NCBI RefSeq assembly: GCF_017603825.1
Contig: NZ_CP072014.1
Span: 4,030,001 to 4,094,000, forward strand
Length of the DNA stretch: 64,000 nucleotides
Reading direction: 5' to 3'
Origin: Arthrobacter crystallopoietes
GTDB lineage: Bacteria > Actinomycetota > Actinomycetes > Actinomycetales > Micrococcaceae
The translations under genes and the position numbers were made by a program. The notes under the pieces were generated by a model, which worked only from the letters and a program-made list of their open reading frames with translations, searched no databases and was not told the origin of the DNA. This document shows positions 1 to 8,362 of the stretch, one piece after another. The number at the start of each line of letters is the position of its first letter. Positions within the stretch are counted from its first letter, which is position 1.

Positions 1-1103
<1,103 letters not shown>

Positions 1104-1130
1104 TTATTAATTCTCCTTATTGGACCAAAA

Positions 1131-1156
1131 ACCCCGGCCAGTCACCTGGCCGGGGT
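1131..1156 (-). terminator. Intrinsic-terminator-like hairpin between groES and groEL
   Basis: On the minus strand an 11-bp perfect G+C-rich stem (ACCCCGGCCAG pairing with CTGGCCGGGGT) with a 4-nt loop is followed at once by a run of five T (plus-strand A at 1127-1131). This is the textbook form of a Rho-independent terminator, yet it sits after groES and before the Shine-Dalgarno of groEL. It probably acts as a partial terminator or processing site that gives more groES than groEL message. Partial read-through is inferred. Confidence 0.75.
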
Positions 1157-1166
1157 CATCGGAAAA

Positions 1167-1463
1167 CTACTTGACGACGATCGCCAGTACGTCGCGGGCG
1201 GAGAGTACGAGGTACTCCTGGCCGCTGTGCTTGACTTCGGTTCCGCCGTACTTGGAGTAGATAACGACGTCGCCCTCGGCTACATCGACCGGGACGCGGT
1301 TTCCGTTGTCGTCAACGCGGCCGGGGCCTACTGCAACAACTTCACCTTCCTGCGGCTTTTCCTTGGCGGTGTCCGGGATGACCAGGCCTGAAGCCGTGGT
1401 CTGCTCTGCTTCGAGCGGGCGGACAACAATACGATCCTCAAGAGGCTTAATAGAGACCGACAC
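1167..1463 (-). CDS. groES: 10-kDa co-chaperonin GroES
   Basis: GroES is the heptameric lid of the GroEL chamber. The 98-aa product starts [16 protein letters not shown], carries the mobile-loop region [16 protein letters not shown] and ends [10 protein letters not shown], matching the family in length and sequence. The reading frame is open further upstream, but GTG at 1463-1461 is preferred because AAGGAGAG lies 6 nt before it and because family members begin here. The gene is first in the groES-groEL unit behind two CIRCE operators and is expected to be induced by heat through HrcA. Confidence 0.97.
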   Translation of the reverse strand: MSVSIKPLEDRIVVRPLEAEQTTASGLVIPDTAKEKPQEGEVVAVGPGRVDDNGNRVPVDVAEGDVVIYSKYGGTEVKHSGQEYLVLSARDVLAIVVK

Positions 1464-1556
1464 TCGGCTCTCTCCTTTGCATGAGCTACGAATAGGTTCT
1501 TTGGCCAAGGACTTTTCTGCCGTCGTCGCGGTGCCGGCAGGAGGTTCCTTGAGTAA

Positions 1557-1583
1557 TTAGCACCCGCACGGGGAGAGTGCTAA
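1557..1583. promoter_or_regulatory. CIRCE operator 1 (HrcA site) of groES-groEL
   Basis: TTAGCACCC-N9-GAGTGCTAA matches the CIRCE consensus TTAGCACTC-N9-GAGTGCTAA with a single mismatch. It lies about 95 bp upstream of the groES start, just downstream of the predicted -10 element, where bound HrcA repressor would block transcription at normal temperature. Confidence 0.95.
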
Positions 1584-1587
1584 TAAG

Positions 1588-1617
1588 ACTCTATGTGCCG
1601 GATTAGCACTCGGTCAA
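1588..1617 (-). promoter_or_regulatory. Predicted groES-groEL promoter
   Basis: On the minus strand TTGACC (1617-1612), an 18-bp spacer and TAGAGT (1593-1588) form a vegetative-type promoter. The -35 box falls inside the spacer of CIRCE 2 and the -10 box sits just before CIRCE 1, so HrcA bound at either operator would cover the promoter. The layout fits the known biology, but the promoter boxes are inferred. Confidence 0.6.
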
Positions 1618-1629
1618 GGTGAGTGCCAA
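1603..1629. promoter_or_regulatory. CIRCE operator 2 (HrcA site) of groES-groEL
   Basis: TTAGCACTC-N9-GAGTGCCAA is a second CIRCE element with a perfect left arm and one mismatch in the right arm. It overlaps the predicted -35 region. From 1630 to 1784 I see no gene or further site. Confidence 0.92.
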
Positions 1630-1784
1630 AAGCGTCGCAACGCCCCCTTGCCCGACCCCCAACATCAGCCCCTATAGCCGGCCCGCTGATGGCCCCAAAC
1701 GCCAACGAGAGTCCACACGGATGGCGCCATTCGCCGTCGTTAATTGATGCCGTTGTTGCTTGAGGACATTATTCTGCAAGAAAG

Positions 1785-1814
1785 TTGCCTAAGGCTAACC
1801 TAACCCGATACGGT
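1785..1814 (+). promoter_or_regulatory. DtxR/IdeR-like iron box overlapping the promoter of the siderophore importer
   Basis: The 19-bp sequence TTGCCTAAGGCTAACCTAA (1785-1803) contains one perfect DtxR/IdeR half-site (TTAGGTTAG on the other strand) and a weaker second half. TTGCCT at 1785 and TACGGT at 1809-1814, 18 bp apart, make a plausible promoter that the box overlaps. Iron-loaded DtxR would therefore repress the importer genes beginning at 1906. The assignment is supported by the ferric-siderophore transporter directly downstream. Confidence 0.7.
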
Positions 1815-1905
1815 TCGAAGGCGCGTAAGAATTAGCCAATGATTTTGTGATCTATTGCGGCGGGTACCGGGAGGTGCCCGAGCACCGATTTTCCTGGAGC
1901 CATAT

Positions 1906-2859
1906 ATGAATAAGTCCGTGAAGTCCCGCCTCCTGGCAGTCTCGGCCGTTGCCTCGCTGCTGGCGCTGAGCGCCTGCGGCCAGGACGCCGGGGCAGCCGA
2001 CGCCAACGCCAACACGGAGACCATCACCGTTGAGCACGCGCAGGGCTCCACCGAGGTTCCGGTCAACCCGGAAACCGTCTACAGCTTTGACCTTGGCGCG
2101 CTGGACAGCCTGGATGCCCTCGGCGTAGAGGTTGACGGCGCTCCGACCGCGCAGTACCCGGAGTCGCTGGCCAAGTACGGCGAGGATGCCGTCACCAAGA
2201 TCGGTTCCATGAAGGAACCGGATTTCGAAGCGATCAGCGAGGGCGCTCCGGATCTGATCATCATTTCGGGCCGCACCGCCGGTGCGTACGAGGAACTGAG
2301 CAAGATCGCTCCGACCATCGACGTCAGCGTTGATGCCGCCACGCCGGTGGAGAGCTTCAAAGAAGTTTCCACCACGCTCGGCGAGATCTTCGGCAAGGAA
2401 GCCGAGGTCGAGAAGCAGCTGGCCGCGATCGATACCAAGATCGAGGAGACCAAGGCCGCCGCTGCCGACGCAGGCACCGGCCTGGTGGTGATGACCAGCG
2501 GCGGCGAACTGACCGCCTATGGCGCCGGTTCACGCTTCGGCATCGTCCACGATGTCCTGGGCGTGGAGACCGCGGCCGACGTCAAGTCCGAGGGATCACA
2601 CGGCGAGGCCATCTCCTTCGAGTACATCGCCGAGAAGAACCCGGCCCATCTCTTCGTGATCGACCGCGATGCGGCCATCGGCGAGGCTGCCGGCAAGGCC
2701 GCCGCCGCGGTCCTGGACAACGAACTGGTCGCGGGCACCGACGCCGCCAAGAACGACAACATCACCTACCTGGATTCCGCTTCCTGGTACCTGGTGGGCT
2801 ACGGCCTGAACAACGTCGACTCCATGGTCGGCGCCGTACAGGCAGCACTGGTCAAGTAG
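1906..2859 (+). CDS. Ferric-siderophore ABC transporter, substrate-binding lipoprotein
   Basis: This is a type III periplasmic-binding-fold protein that would capture an iron chelate outside the membrane and pass it to the permeases encoded next. The first 24 residues are a lipoprotein signal ending in the lipobox LSAC (Cys24), followed by a short polar linker and the motifs PETVYSFDLGALDSLDALG and GAPDLIIISGRT typical of the FepB/YclQ group. Length is 317 aa. The ATG at 1906 is chosen over an upstream in-frame start because GGAG lies 6 nt before it and the signal peptide starts here. It is the first gene of a four-gene operon behind an iron box. The siderophore, possibly a catecholate, cannot be read from sequence. 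Confidence 0.9.
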   Translation: MNKSVKSRLLAVSAVASLLALSACGQDAGAADANANTETITVEHAQGSTEVPVNPETVYSFDLGALDSLDALGVEVDGAPTAQYPESLAKYGEDAVTKIGSMKEPDFEAISEGAPDLIIISGRTAGAYEELSKIAPTIDVSVDAATPVESFKEVSTTLGEIFGKEAEVEKQLAAIDTKIEETKAAAADAGTGLVVMTSGGELTAYGAGSRFGIVHDVLGVETAADVKSEGSHGEAISFEYIAEKNPAHLFVIDRDAAIGEAAGKAAAAVLDNELVAGTDAAKNDNITYLDSASWYLVGYGLNNVDSMVGAVQAALVK

Positions 2860-2865
2860 TCAATA

Positions 2866-2898
2866 CCGCTGCGGGCCGGCGCATCCGGCCCGCAGCGG
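2866..2898 (+). promoter_or_regulatory. Intercistronic hairpin between binding protein and permease
   Basis: A perfect 14-bp stem (CCGCTGCGGGCCGG with its complement) and a 5-nt loop lie between the binding-protein stop codon and the first permease. There is no T-run, so it is better read as an mRNA-stabilising or attenuating structure that raises the binding protein over the membrane parts. The weak GGAAG ribosome-binding sequence of the permease begins at the foot of the stem. Confidence 0.7.
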
Positions 2899-2910
2899 AA
2901 GACATCTACC

Positions 2911-3942
2911 ATGGCTTCCTCGACGATGACCCGATCCACCCCGGCAGTCTCCGGCCGGGTAGCTCTGGCCCGCCCGCGCGGTTCCGGCGGCCAGTTGGCG
3001 GTGGCCGGTGCCGCCGTTATCGCCCTCGCGATTGCCAGCATGTTTGTTGGGGTCAGCGACGTTTCACTGCCCGCGCTGCTCGCGGGCGACCGGACGGCAT
3101 GGGATATTTTCTGGATCAGCAGGGTGCCGCGGACCATCTCCGTCATCCTGGCCGGTATGGCCATGAGCGTTGCGGGCCTGATTATGCAGCTCATGGCGCG
3201 CAACAAATTCGTCGAACCCTCCACCGTGGGCACGGTTGAATCCGCGTCGCTGGGCATCCTCGTGGTCACGGTGGCGGTCCCCGGCGCTTCCTTGCTGGCA
3301 AAGATGTCCACGGCCACCGTTTTCGCGGCCGCCGGCACCGCGCTCTTCCTGCTGGTGCTGCGCCGGATACCGCTGCGCAACACGCTGCTGGTTCCGTTAG
3401 TTGGAATCATGCTGGGCGGCGTAATTGCCGCCATCACCACTTTCTTCGCCTACCGCTACGACCTGTTGCAGACGCTGAACAGCTGGATGATCGGCGACTT
3501 CTCCGGCGTCCTGCGCGGCCGCTACGAACTGCTCTGGATTGTCGCCGTGCTGACTTTGGTCGGCTACCTCTGCGCGGACCGCTTCACCATGGCCGGCATG
3601 GGCCAGGAGTTTTCCACCAACCTCGGACTGAACTACAACCGGGTGATGACCCTCGGCCTGATCATTGTCTCGCTGATCAGCGCCGTCGTCGTTGTCAATA
3701 TCGGTTCCATTCCTTTCCTTGGGCTGATTGTGCCGAACCTGGTGTCCATTATTTTTGGCGACAATGTTCGCCGGGCCGTGCCCTGGGTGGCCGTATTCGG
3801 CGCGGGGTTTGTCCTGGTCTGCGACATCATCGGCCGGACTATCCGCTTCCCCTACGAAATCCCCGTCGGAGTCATCGTCTCGGCGATCGGCAGCGCCATG
3901 TTCCTGTACCTGCTCCTTCGAAAGCGTGAACGCCGTGGTTAG
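2911..3942 (+). CDS. Ferric-siderophore ABC transporter permease 1 (FecCD family)
   Basis: This is one half of the heterodimeric membrane channel of the iron-chelate importer. The 343-aa protein has a polar N-terminus (about 25 residues) and then about nine or ten hydrophobic segments. FecCD-family signatures include SRVPRTISVILAGMAMSVAG near residues 70-90, the coupling region around NLGLNYNRVMTLGL and the segment SIPFLGLIVPNLV. It overlaps the second permease by 8 nt, which indicates translational coupling. The closest type I recognise is the YclN/CeuB/FatD group that imports catecholate-type siderophores. Confidence 0.9.
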   Translation: MASSTMTRSTPAVSGRVALARPRGSGGQLAVAGAAVIALAIASMFVGVSDVSLPALLAGDRTAWDIFWISRVPRTISVILAGMAMSVAGLIMQLMARNKFVEPSTVGTVESASLGILVVTVAVPGASLLAKMSTATVFAAAGTALFLLVLRRIPLRNTLLVPLVGIMLGGVIAAITTFFAYRYDLLQTLNSWMIGDFSGVLRGRYELLWIVAVLTLVGYLCADRFTMAGMGQEFSTNLGLNYNRVMTLGLIIVSLISAVVVVNIGSIPFLGLIVPNLVSIIFGDNVRRAVPWVAVFGAGFVLVCDIIGRTIRFPYEIPVGVIVSAIGSAMFLYLLLRKRERRG

Positions 3943-4942
3943 CACCGGCCTGCCGACGGCACTGACCCAGCATCAGCGCCGGCCCATCAAGGGCATCTCC
4001 CCGAAGACGTGGATCATCGCCCTCTCGGTTGTCGCCGTGGCCGTGGTGGCGGCCTTCATGCTGATCGACCTGCGCGGGAACATCGGCTACATCCTCCCCC
4101 GCCGGGCCATTAAAGTGGGCTCGATGATCCTGGTGGCCTACGCCGTCGGCGTCTCCACCGTGCTGTTCCAGACGGTCACGTCCAACCGGATCCTGACGCC
4201 GTCGATCATGGGTTTTGACGCCCTCTACATGCTCATCCAGACCGGGCTGACTTTCGCCATTGGCGGCCAGGCGCTGCTGACCATGGGCGCCCCGGCCCGG
4301 TTTGTCACCGAAGTGGCCCTTATGGTGGGGTTCTCTTTCCTGCTCTACCGCTGGTTGTTCACCGGCGGCGGCAAGAGCCTGCATCTGATGCTGCTGGTAG
4401 GCATCGTCTTCGGCACGATGTTCCGCGGCATCTCCTCCCTGCTGCAGCGGCTGATCGATCCCAGCGAGTTCATCATCCTGCAGGACCTCTTCTTCGCCAG
4501 CTTCAACAATGTGGACGGACTGCTGCTGCTCGTCTCTGCGCTGGCTGTCGCCGCGGTCAGCACGCTCGCCTGGCGCATGCGCCACCAGCTGGACGTGCTC
4601 TCGCTGGGCCGCGAAACCGCGATCAACCTCGGCGTGGACCACAAGCGGTCCGTCATCTCGGTCTTGATCATCTGCTCTGTGCTGGTGGCCGTGTCCACCG
4701 CGTTGGTCGGTCCGATCACGTTCTTCGGGCTGCTGATTGCCAGCCTGGCCTACCAGCTGTGCTCGCACTTCCGGCACGCGTACGTACTGCCTATCGCCGT
4801 CCTGCTCGGCATCATCGCCCTGGTGGGCGGCCAGCTGGTGCTGGAACAGGTCTTCGCCTTCGACACGGCGCTGAGCATCGTCATTGAATTTGTGGGCGGC
4901 ATCGTCTTCATCGCCCTGCTGCTGAAAGGCAAAGTCAAATGA
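3935..4942 (+). CDS. Ferric-siderophore ABC transporter permease 2 (FecCD family)
   Basis: This is the second membrane subunit of the importer, 335 aa from GTG at 3935. The frame is open much further upstream, inside permease 1, but those codons are a shadow. GTG 3935 gives VVSTGLPTALTQHQRR, an 8-nt overlap with permease 1 and a GAAAG sequence about 10 nt before it; GTG 3926 is an alternative. Hydrophobic segments begin near residue 25. The family motifs LGRETAINLGVDHKR and GPITFFGLLIASLAYQLCS appear in the second half. The protein ends at a TGA that overlaps the ATG of the ATPase. Confidence 0.88.
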   Translation: MVSTGLPTALTQHQRRPIKGISPKTWIIALSVVAVAVVAAFMLIDLRGNIGYILPRRAIKVGSMILVAYAVGVSTVLFQTVTSNRILTPSIMGFDALYMLIQTGLTFAIGGQALLTMGAPARFVTEVALMVGFSFLLYRWLFTGGGKSLHLMLLVGIVFGTMFRGISSLLQRLIDPSEFIILQDLFFASFNNVDGLLLLVSALAVAAVSTLAWRMRHQLDVLSLGRETAINLGVDHKRSVISVLIICSVLVAVSTALVGPITFFGLLIASLAYQLCSHFRHAYVLPIAVLLGIIALVGGQLVLEQVFAFDTALSIVIEFVGGIVFIALLLKGKVK

Positions 4943-5697
4943 TCCACGTCTCCGGCGTCTCCAAGCGCTACGGCACACAGACCGTCGTCGACGACGTCAG
5001 CTGCTACATCAAGGACGGCGGCATTACCTCGATCATCGGCCCCAACGGTGCCGGGAAATCCACGCTGCTGTCCATGATCAGTCGGCTGCTGGATATGGAC
5101 TCCGGCTCCGTCACCATCGACGGGCTCGACGTCAACGACACCCCCGGCCGGGAACTCGCGCGGAAAATGGCCATCCTGCGGCAGGACAACCAGCTCACGG
5201 TCCGGCTGACGGTGCGCGATCTGGTGGGTTTCGGACGCTTTCCCCACCACGGCGGGCGGCCCCGCATCGAGGACAAGGCGTACATTGACCAGGCGCTGGA
5301 ATACCTGGATCTGGGCGCCCTGGCAGACAAGTTCGTGGACGAGCTCTCCGGCGGCCAGCGCCAGCGCGCGTTCATTGCCATGGTGCTCGCGCAGGACACG
5401 GACTACCTGCTGCTCGATGAGCCGCTGAACAACCTGGACATGAAGCACGCGGTGGAGATGATGCGCCTGCTCCGGCGTTTGACGGACGAGCTAGGCAAGA
5501 CGGTGGTCCTGGTCATCCACGACATCAACTTCGCCTCCTGCTATTCGGACAACATTGTGGCCATGCGCGATGGCCGGCTGGTGCATCAGGGCGCACCCGC
5601 ACAGATCATGCAGCCGGAGGTGCTGCGCGATGTCTACGAGATCGACATCCGCATCGAGGAGATCGAAGGCAACCGGATCGGCGTCTACTTCGCCTAA
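4939..5697 (+). CDS. Ferric-siderophore ABC transporter ATP-binding protein
   Basis: This cytoplasmic ATPase powers the siderophore importer. All ABC signatures are visible in the 252-aa protein: Walker A GPNGAGKST (34-42), Q-loop RQDN near 81-84, signature LSGGQRQR (136-143), Walker B YLLLDEP (156-162) and the switch histidine in VIHD near 192-195. It resembles FhuC/YclP-type subunits. The ATG at 4939 overlaps the TGA of permease 2, and it is the last gene of the iron-regulated operon. Confidence 0.95.
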   Translation: MIHVSGVSKRYGTQTVVDDVSCYIKDGGITSIIGPNGAGKSTLLSMISRLLDMDSGSVTIDGLDVNDTPGRELARKMAILRQDNQLTVRLTVRDLVGFGRFPHHGGRPRIEDKAYIDQALEYLDLGALADKFVDELSGGQRQRAFIAMVLAQDTDYLLLDEPLNNLDMKHAVEMMRLLRRLTDELGKTVVLVIHDINFASCYSDNIVAMRDGRLVHQGAPAQIMQPEVLRDVYEIDIRIEEIEGNRIGVYFA

Positions 5698-5736
5698 GGC
5701 ACTGTGCGTTAAGGACAGCCGTCCGCCGTCGTTATT

Positions 5737-6114
5737 TCAGGCTTTGAGCACTGACAGGACGTTCCCTGCCGGGTCCTTGAACCAGGCAATGTCCGGGCCG
5801 TTGCCGCGCATGATCCCCTTGGCGTCCGTGGGAAGATCCGGGCGGTCATAGATAGCCGTTTCCACCCCGGCCTGGTTGAGCTCGTCCACGGCGGCTTCGA
5901 CATCGTCCACGACGAAGTTCAGGACGGTAAACGAAGCAGGCTCGTGATTCTCTTTGGAGTAGATCATGACGGTGGCCCCGCCTGGAATGGTCACGTCCAG
6001 CGTGCCCATGTCCCCGTCCTGGACAGAAAGGCCGAGGGTCTGGCCATAAAAGTCTTTCGCTGCAGCTGTGTCATTGACGCTAAAGCTGCTGACCGCTTGC
6101 TTGGCAGTGAACAT
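5737..6114 (-). CDS. VOC-superfamily (glyoxalase/bleomycin-resistance-like) protein
   Basis: A single VOC domain of 125 aa (beta-alpha-beta-beta-beta repeats) is seen: [19 protein letters not shown] at the start of the first module, the central [19 protein letters not shown] module and the terminal [10 protein letters not shown] signature. Such proteins bind a metal and act on, or bind, small molecules; the substrate is unknown. The frame is open far upstream, but the ATG at 6114-6112 begins [11 protein letters not shown], as expected for the fold, after a GGGAGA ribosome-binding sequence. It converges on the siderophore operon and is divergent from the small ORF at 6310. Confidence 0.85.
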   Translation of the reverse strand: MFTAKQAVSSFSVNDTAAAKDFYGQTLGLSVQDGDMGTLDVTIPGGATVMIYSKENHEPASFTVLNFVVDDVEAAVDELNQAGVETAIYDRPDLPTDAKGIMRGNGPDIAWFKDPAGNVLSVLKA

Positions 6115-6309
6115 GGTGTTCTCCCTTGAGGACGGATAGCTGGACATTACCCAGCTTGGCACCGTGACGTCGCGTTTGCCATACCACGGGCAGCGCTCTT
6201 CAGCCCGGCGCCTTTCGGCCACCGGAGGCCCCTCGATCTTCTTTCTGAAGACTCCTACCATGGAACGAGGAGACGCCGCGGGCTGTCTCCCCTTGACACG
6301 GAGGACAGC

Positions 6310-6492
6310 ATGGTCAGGTTGGAATCGGCCACTGCGGATGCTGCCATGGCCCGGGCCATAGCTGATTCCCGCCTGCGCCAGCTCCCGCCCCAACTGCTCG
6401 GTGAGCTGCTGACCGGCAGCGAACGGGACCGCATCGTGATGCTCGAGCCGGATCTGCTCAACGAACTGAGCAAATGGAACCCAGGGCACTGA
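6310..6492 (+). CDS. Small hypothetical protein, 60 aa
   Basis: This short reading frame is not recognised as a family member. It is kept because the ATG at 6310 follows an excellent Shine-Dalgarno (GGAGG, 5-nt spacing) and because it ends 1 nt before the ATG of the following molybdoenzyme, which suggests co-transcription. The product is soluble and probably helical, with Ala/Arg/Leu-rich stretches such as [13 protein letters not shown], and has no signal or membrane segment. It could be a chance frame, or a leader peptide that couples translation to the next gene. Confidence 0.45.
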   Translation: MVRLESATADAAMARAIADSRLRQLPPQLLGELLTGSERDRIVMLEPDLLNELSKWNPGH

Positions 6493-6493
6493 C

Positions 6494-7678
6494 ATGCGGG
6501 CAGAAGAAGCGCATTATCAAACCATGACGACGACAACCGGTCGAGTGCACTCTGCGGAGCGCGCGGCCAGCAGCACGCCACGGCCGCACGCCGCGGAACC
6601 CACTACCGGCGACTTCAGCAGGGAAGAGGTGCTGCTGGCATCCCGCAACCACGCGATGCCGTTGGAGCTGCTGCGCTGGGACCGGACGCCGGCAGGCATG
6701 CACTATCTGGTCATACACTGGGATGTTCCGATGGTCGATCCGGCGGCCTGGCGACTGAAGATCGGCGGAGCGGTCGCCGAGCCAGTGGAGTTCTCGCTGG
6801 CTGACCTCCGTGCCCGGGACAGGATGTCCATGGGTGTGACCCTTGAGTGCGCAGGCAACGGCCGGAGCTTGTTCCAGCCACGCCCGGTATCACAGCCTTG
6901 GATCCATGGGGGTGTCAGCACGGCGGAGTGGACGGGCACCCCGCTCGTAGCCCTGATGGACGAAGCCGGGCTGCGGCCGGACGCGGTGGAGCTGGTCTTC
7001 AGCGCACTGGACCGCGGATTTCAGGGCGGAGTGGCGCACGCGTACGAACGCAGTCTGCCCGTCCGCGCCGCCGTCTCCGGTGATGTCCTGCTGGCCTACG
7101 AAATGAACGGCCAGCCGCTCCCGCCGCAGCACGGCTTTCCCCTTCGCCTGGTGGTTCCCTGCTGGTACGGCATGGCGAGCGTGAAGTGGCTGCACCGCAT
7201 CGACGCCGTCACCCAGGCTTTCGAGGGGTTCCAGCAGCGCTTTGCCTACCGATTGCAGCAGGACGCCGACGATCCGGGCGAACCGGTCTCGCGGATACGT
7301 GTCCGCTCGCTCATGGCTCCCCCGGGCATTCCCGATTTCATGTCCCGCCGGCCCATTGTTCCCGCCGGCGCGACCAAACTCGTGGGCCGCGCCTGGTCCG
7401 GCTACGGCCTCATCAAGTCTGTGCAGGTGGGCGTCGACGGCCGTTGGTTGCCAGCACAGCTGGACGAGCAGGATGGCAGGCACGCCTGGCGGGGCTGGTC
7501 CTGCTTCTGGCAGGCCGAGGAGGGCGATCATGAATTGATGTGCCGTGCCGAAGACGACGCAGGGAACATCCAGCCGCTGGAACCGGAGTGGAACTACCAG
7601 GGCATGGCCAACAACGCGGTGCAGCGGTTGCAAGTCACCGTGCTGCCATCGATTTCCGACGGTACGGCATTGCCTTAG
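6494..7678 (+). CDS. Sulfite-oxidase-family molybdopterin-dependent oxidoreductase
   Basis: The 394-aa protein has the two domains of the sulfite oxidase family: the molybdenum-cofactor domain with the Mo-ligating cysteine in ECAGNGR (Cys119) and the pocket motif [21 protein letters not shown], and the C-terminal dimerisation domain containing [19 protein letters not shown] and the terminal [12 protein letters not shown]. There is no haem domain and no twin-arginine signal, so it appears cytoplasmic. Substrate could be sulfite or another oxo-compound. ATG at 6494 is used; ATG at 6524 (MTTTTGRVH) is an equally plausible start. A 1-nt gap to the upstream small ORF suggests a shared transcript. 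Confidence 0.88.
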   Translation: MRAEEAHYQTMTTTTGRVHSAERAASSTPRPHAAEPTTGDFSREEVLLASRNHAMPLELLRWDRTPAGMHYLVIHWDVPMVDPAAWRLKIGGAVAEPVEFSLADLRARDRMSMGVTLECAGNGRSLFQPRPVSQPWIHGGVSTAEWTGTPLVALMDEAGLRPDAVELVFSALDRGFQGGVAHAYERSLPVRAAVSGDVLLAYEMNGQPLPPQHGFPLRLVVPCWYGMASVKWLHRIDAVTQAFEGFQQRFAYRLQQDADDPGEPVSRIRVRSLMAPPGIPDFMSRRPIVPAGATKLVGRAWSGYGLIKSVQVGVDGRWLPAQLDEQDGRHAWRGWSCFWQAEEGDHELMCRAEDDAGNIQPLEPEWNYQGMANNAVQRLQVTVLPSISDGTALP

Positions 7679-7681
7679 CCT

Positions 7682-8281
7682 TCACACGACGGAATAACCG
7701 GGTGGCAGAGCCGTCCGGCCGGTCAATGCCCGCAACAACAGACTGCCCTCGCCCCGCGCGGCGGCAATTTCCACCGCCACGTTCATGGCCGCCTTCTCCA
7801 CTTCAGAAGACAACGACGTCGGAACTCCGCACGCGGACGCCAGGTCCAGGCTGTGGACCGCCAGTTCGAAAATCCTGGTGGGCAGATAATCGCTGAACCG
7901 CATCCCGCCTGCAATCGTCTCGATGACGCGATCCGAGACTACCGGCACCACGTTCTCCAGTTGCGCCAGCAGCCGGTCCACGGTCTCAACGGGCTTGGCT
8001 CCCAGATCCTCCCCGGCCGCCACCGCCCGGGCGGTAATCTCCGGCGACGAGGTGAAGTCCAGCCCGGAGTAGTATTCTGCGGTGGATCCGACGTCGATAT
8101 TTTGAGCCGGACGCTCCAAATAGGTCAGGACCGTAATCAGCGCACGGCTGGTATGTCCGGCCAGCGTCCGCACGCTCCAGTCCCCCAGCCCCGGTTCGTC
8201 CCAGGCACTGTCCGGGATCCCGGCGAGCACCTCGTGGAAGTGCCGTGCCGCCTCTAGGTATGTTGCCGCTCCCTGAATCAT
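7682..8281 (-). CDS. Maleylpyruvate isomerase / DinB-like mycothiol-dependent family protein
   Basis: The 199-aa product shows the pattern of the actinobacterial maleylpyruvate isomerase N-terminal family: AARHFHEVLAGIPDSAWDEPGLGDWSVRTLAGHTSRAL near the N-terminus and RIFELAVHSLDLASACG in the second half. The histidines in AGHTSR and AVHSLDL are in the positions that bind metal in this family. Members use mycothiol as cofactor for isomerisation or detoxification; the substrate is unknown. The frame is open upstream of 8281, but ATG at 8281 gives the usual N-terminus. The gene is divergent from the methyltransferase at 8363. Confidence 0.75.
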   Translation of the reverse strand: MIQGAATYLEAARHFHEVLAGIPDSAWDEPGLGDWSVRTLAGHTSRALITVLTYLERPAQNIDVGSTAEYYSGLDFTSSPEITARAVAAGEDLGAKPVETVDRLLAQLENVVPVVSDRVIETIAGGMRFSDYLPTRIFELAVHSLDLASACGVPTSLSSEVEKAAMNVAVEIAAARGEGSLLLRALTGRTALPPGYSVV

Positions 8282-8349
8282 GACCTCATAATGCCACCGC
8301 AAGGAGACCTCTACTATCAACCGTGTCCAGCCGATGGCACGCGCTGGTC

Positions 8350-8355
8350 TAGGCT
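8350..8355 (+). promoter_or_regulatory. Predicted -10 element of a leaderless promoter (THUMP-like methyltransferase)
   Basis: TAGGCT ends 7 nt before the ATG at 8363 and no Shine-Dalgarno better than GAAAG is present, so the transcript probably begins at or next to the start codon. The same arrangement recurs at several genes in the window and supports this start over the longer open frame. Confidence 0.5.
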
Positions 8356-8362
8356 TGAAAGC

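Noticed and set aside
1306-1560. Small plus-strand ORF (84 codons) beside the CIRCE elements
   Set aside because: Mostly antisense to groES and ends within the operator region; no ribosome-binding signal.
8291-8362. Longer start for the methyltransferase at 8291
   Set aside because: The extra 24 residues lack conservation and would overlap the divergent promoter; the -10 element fixes ATG 8363.
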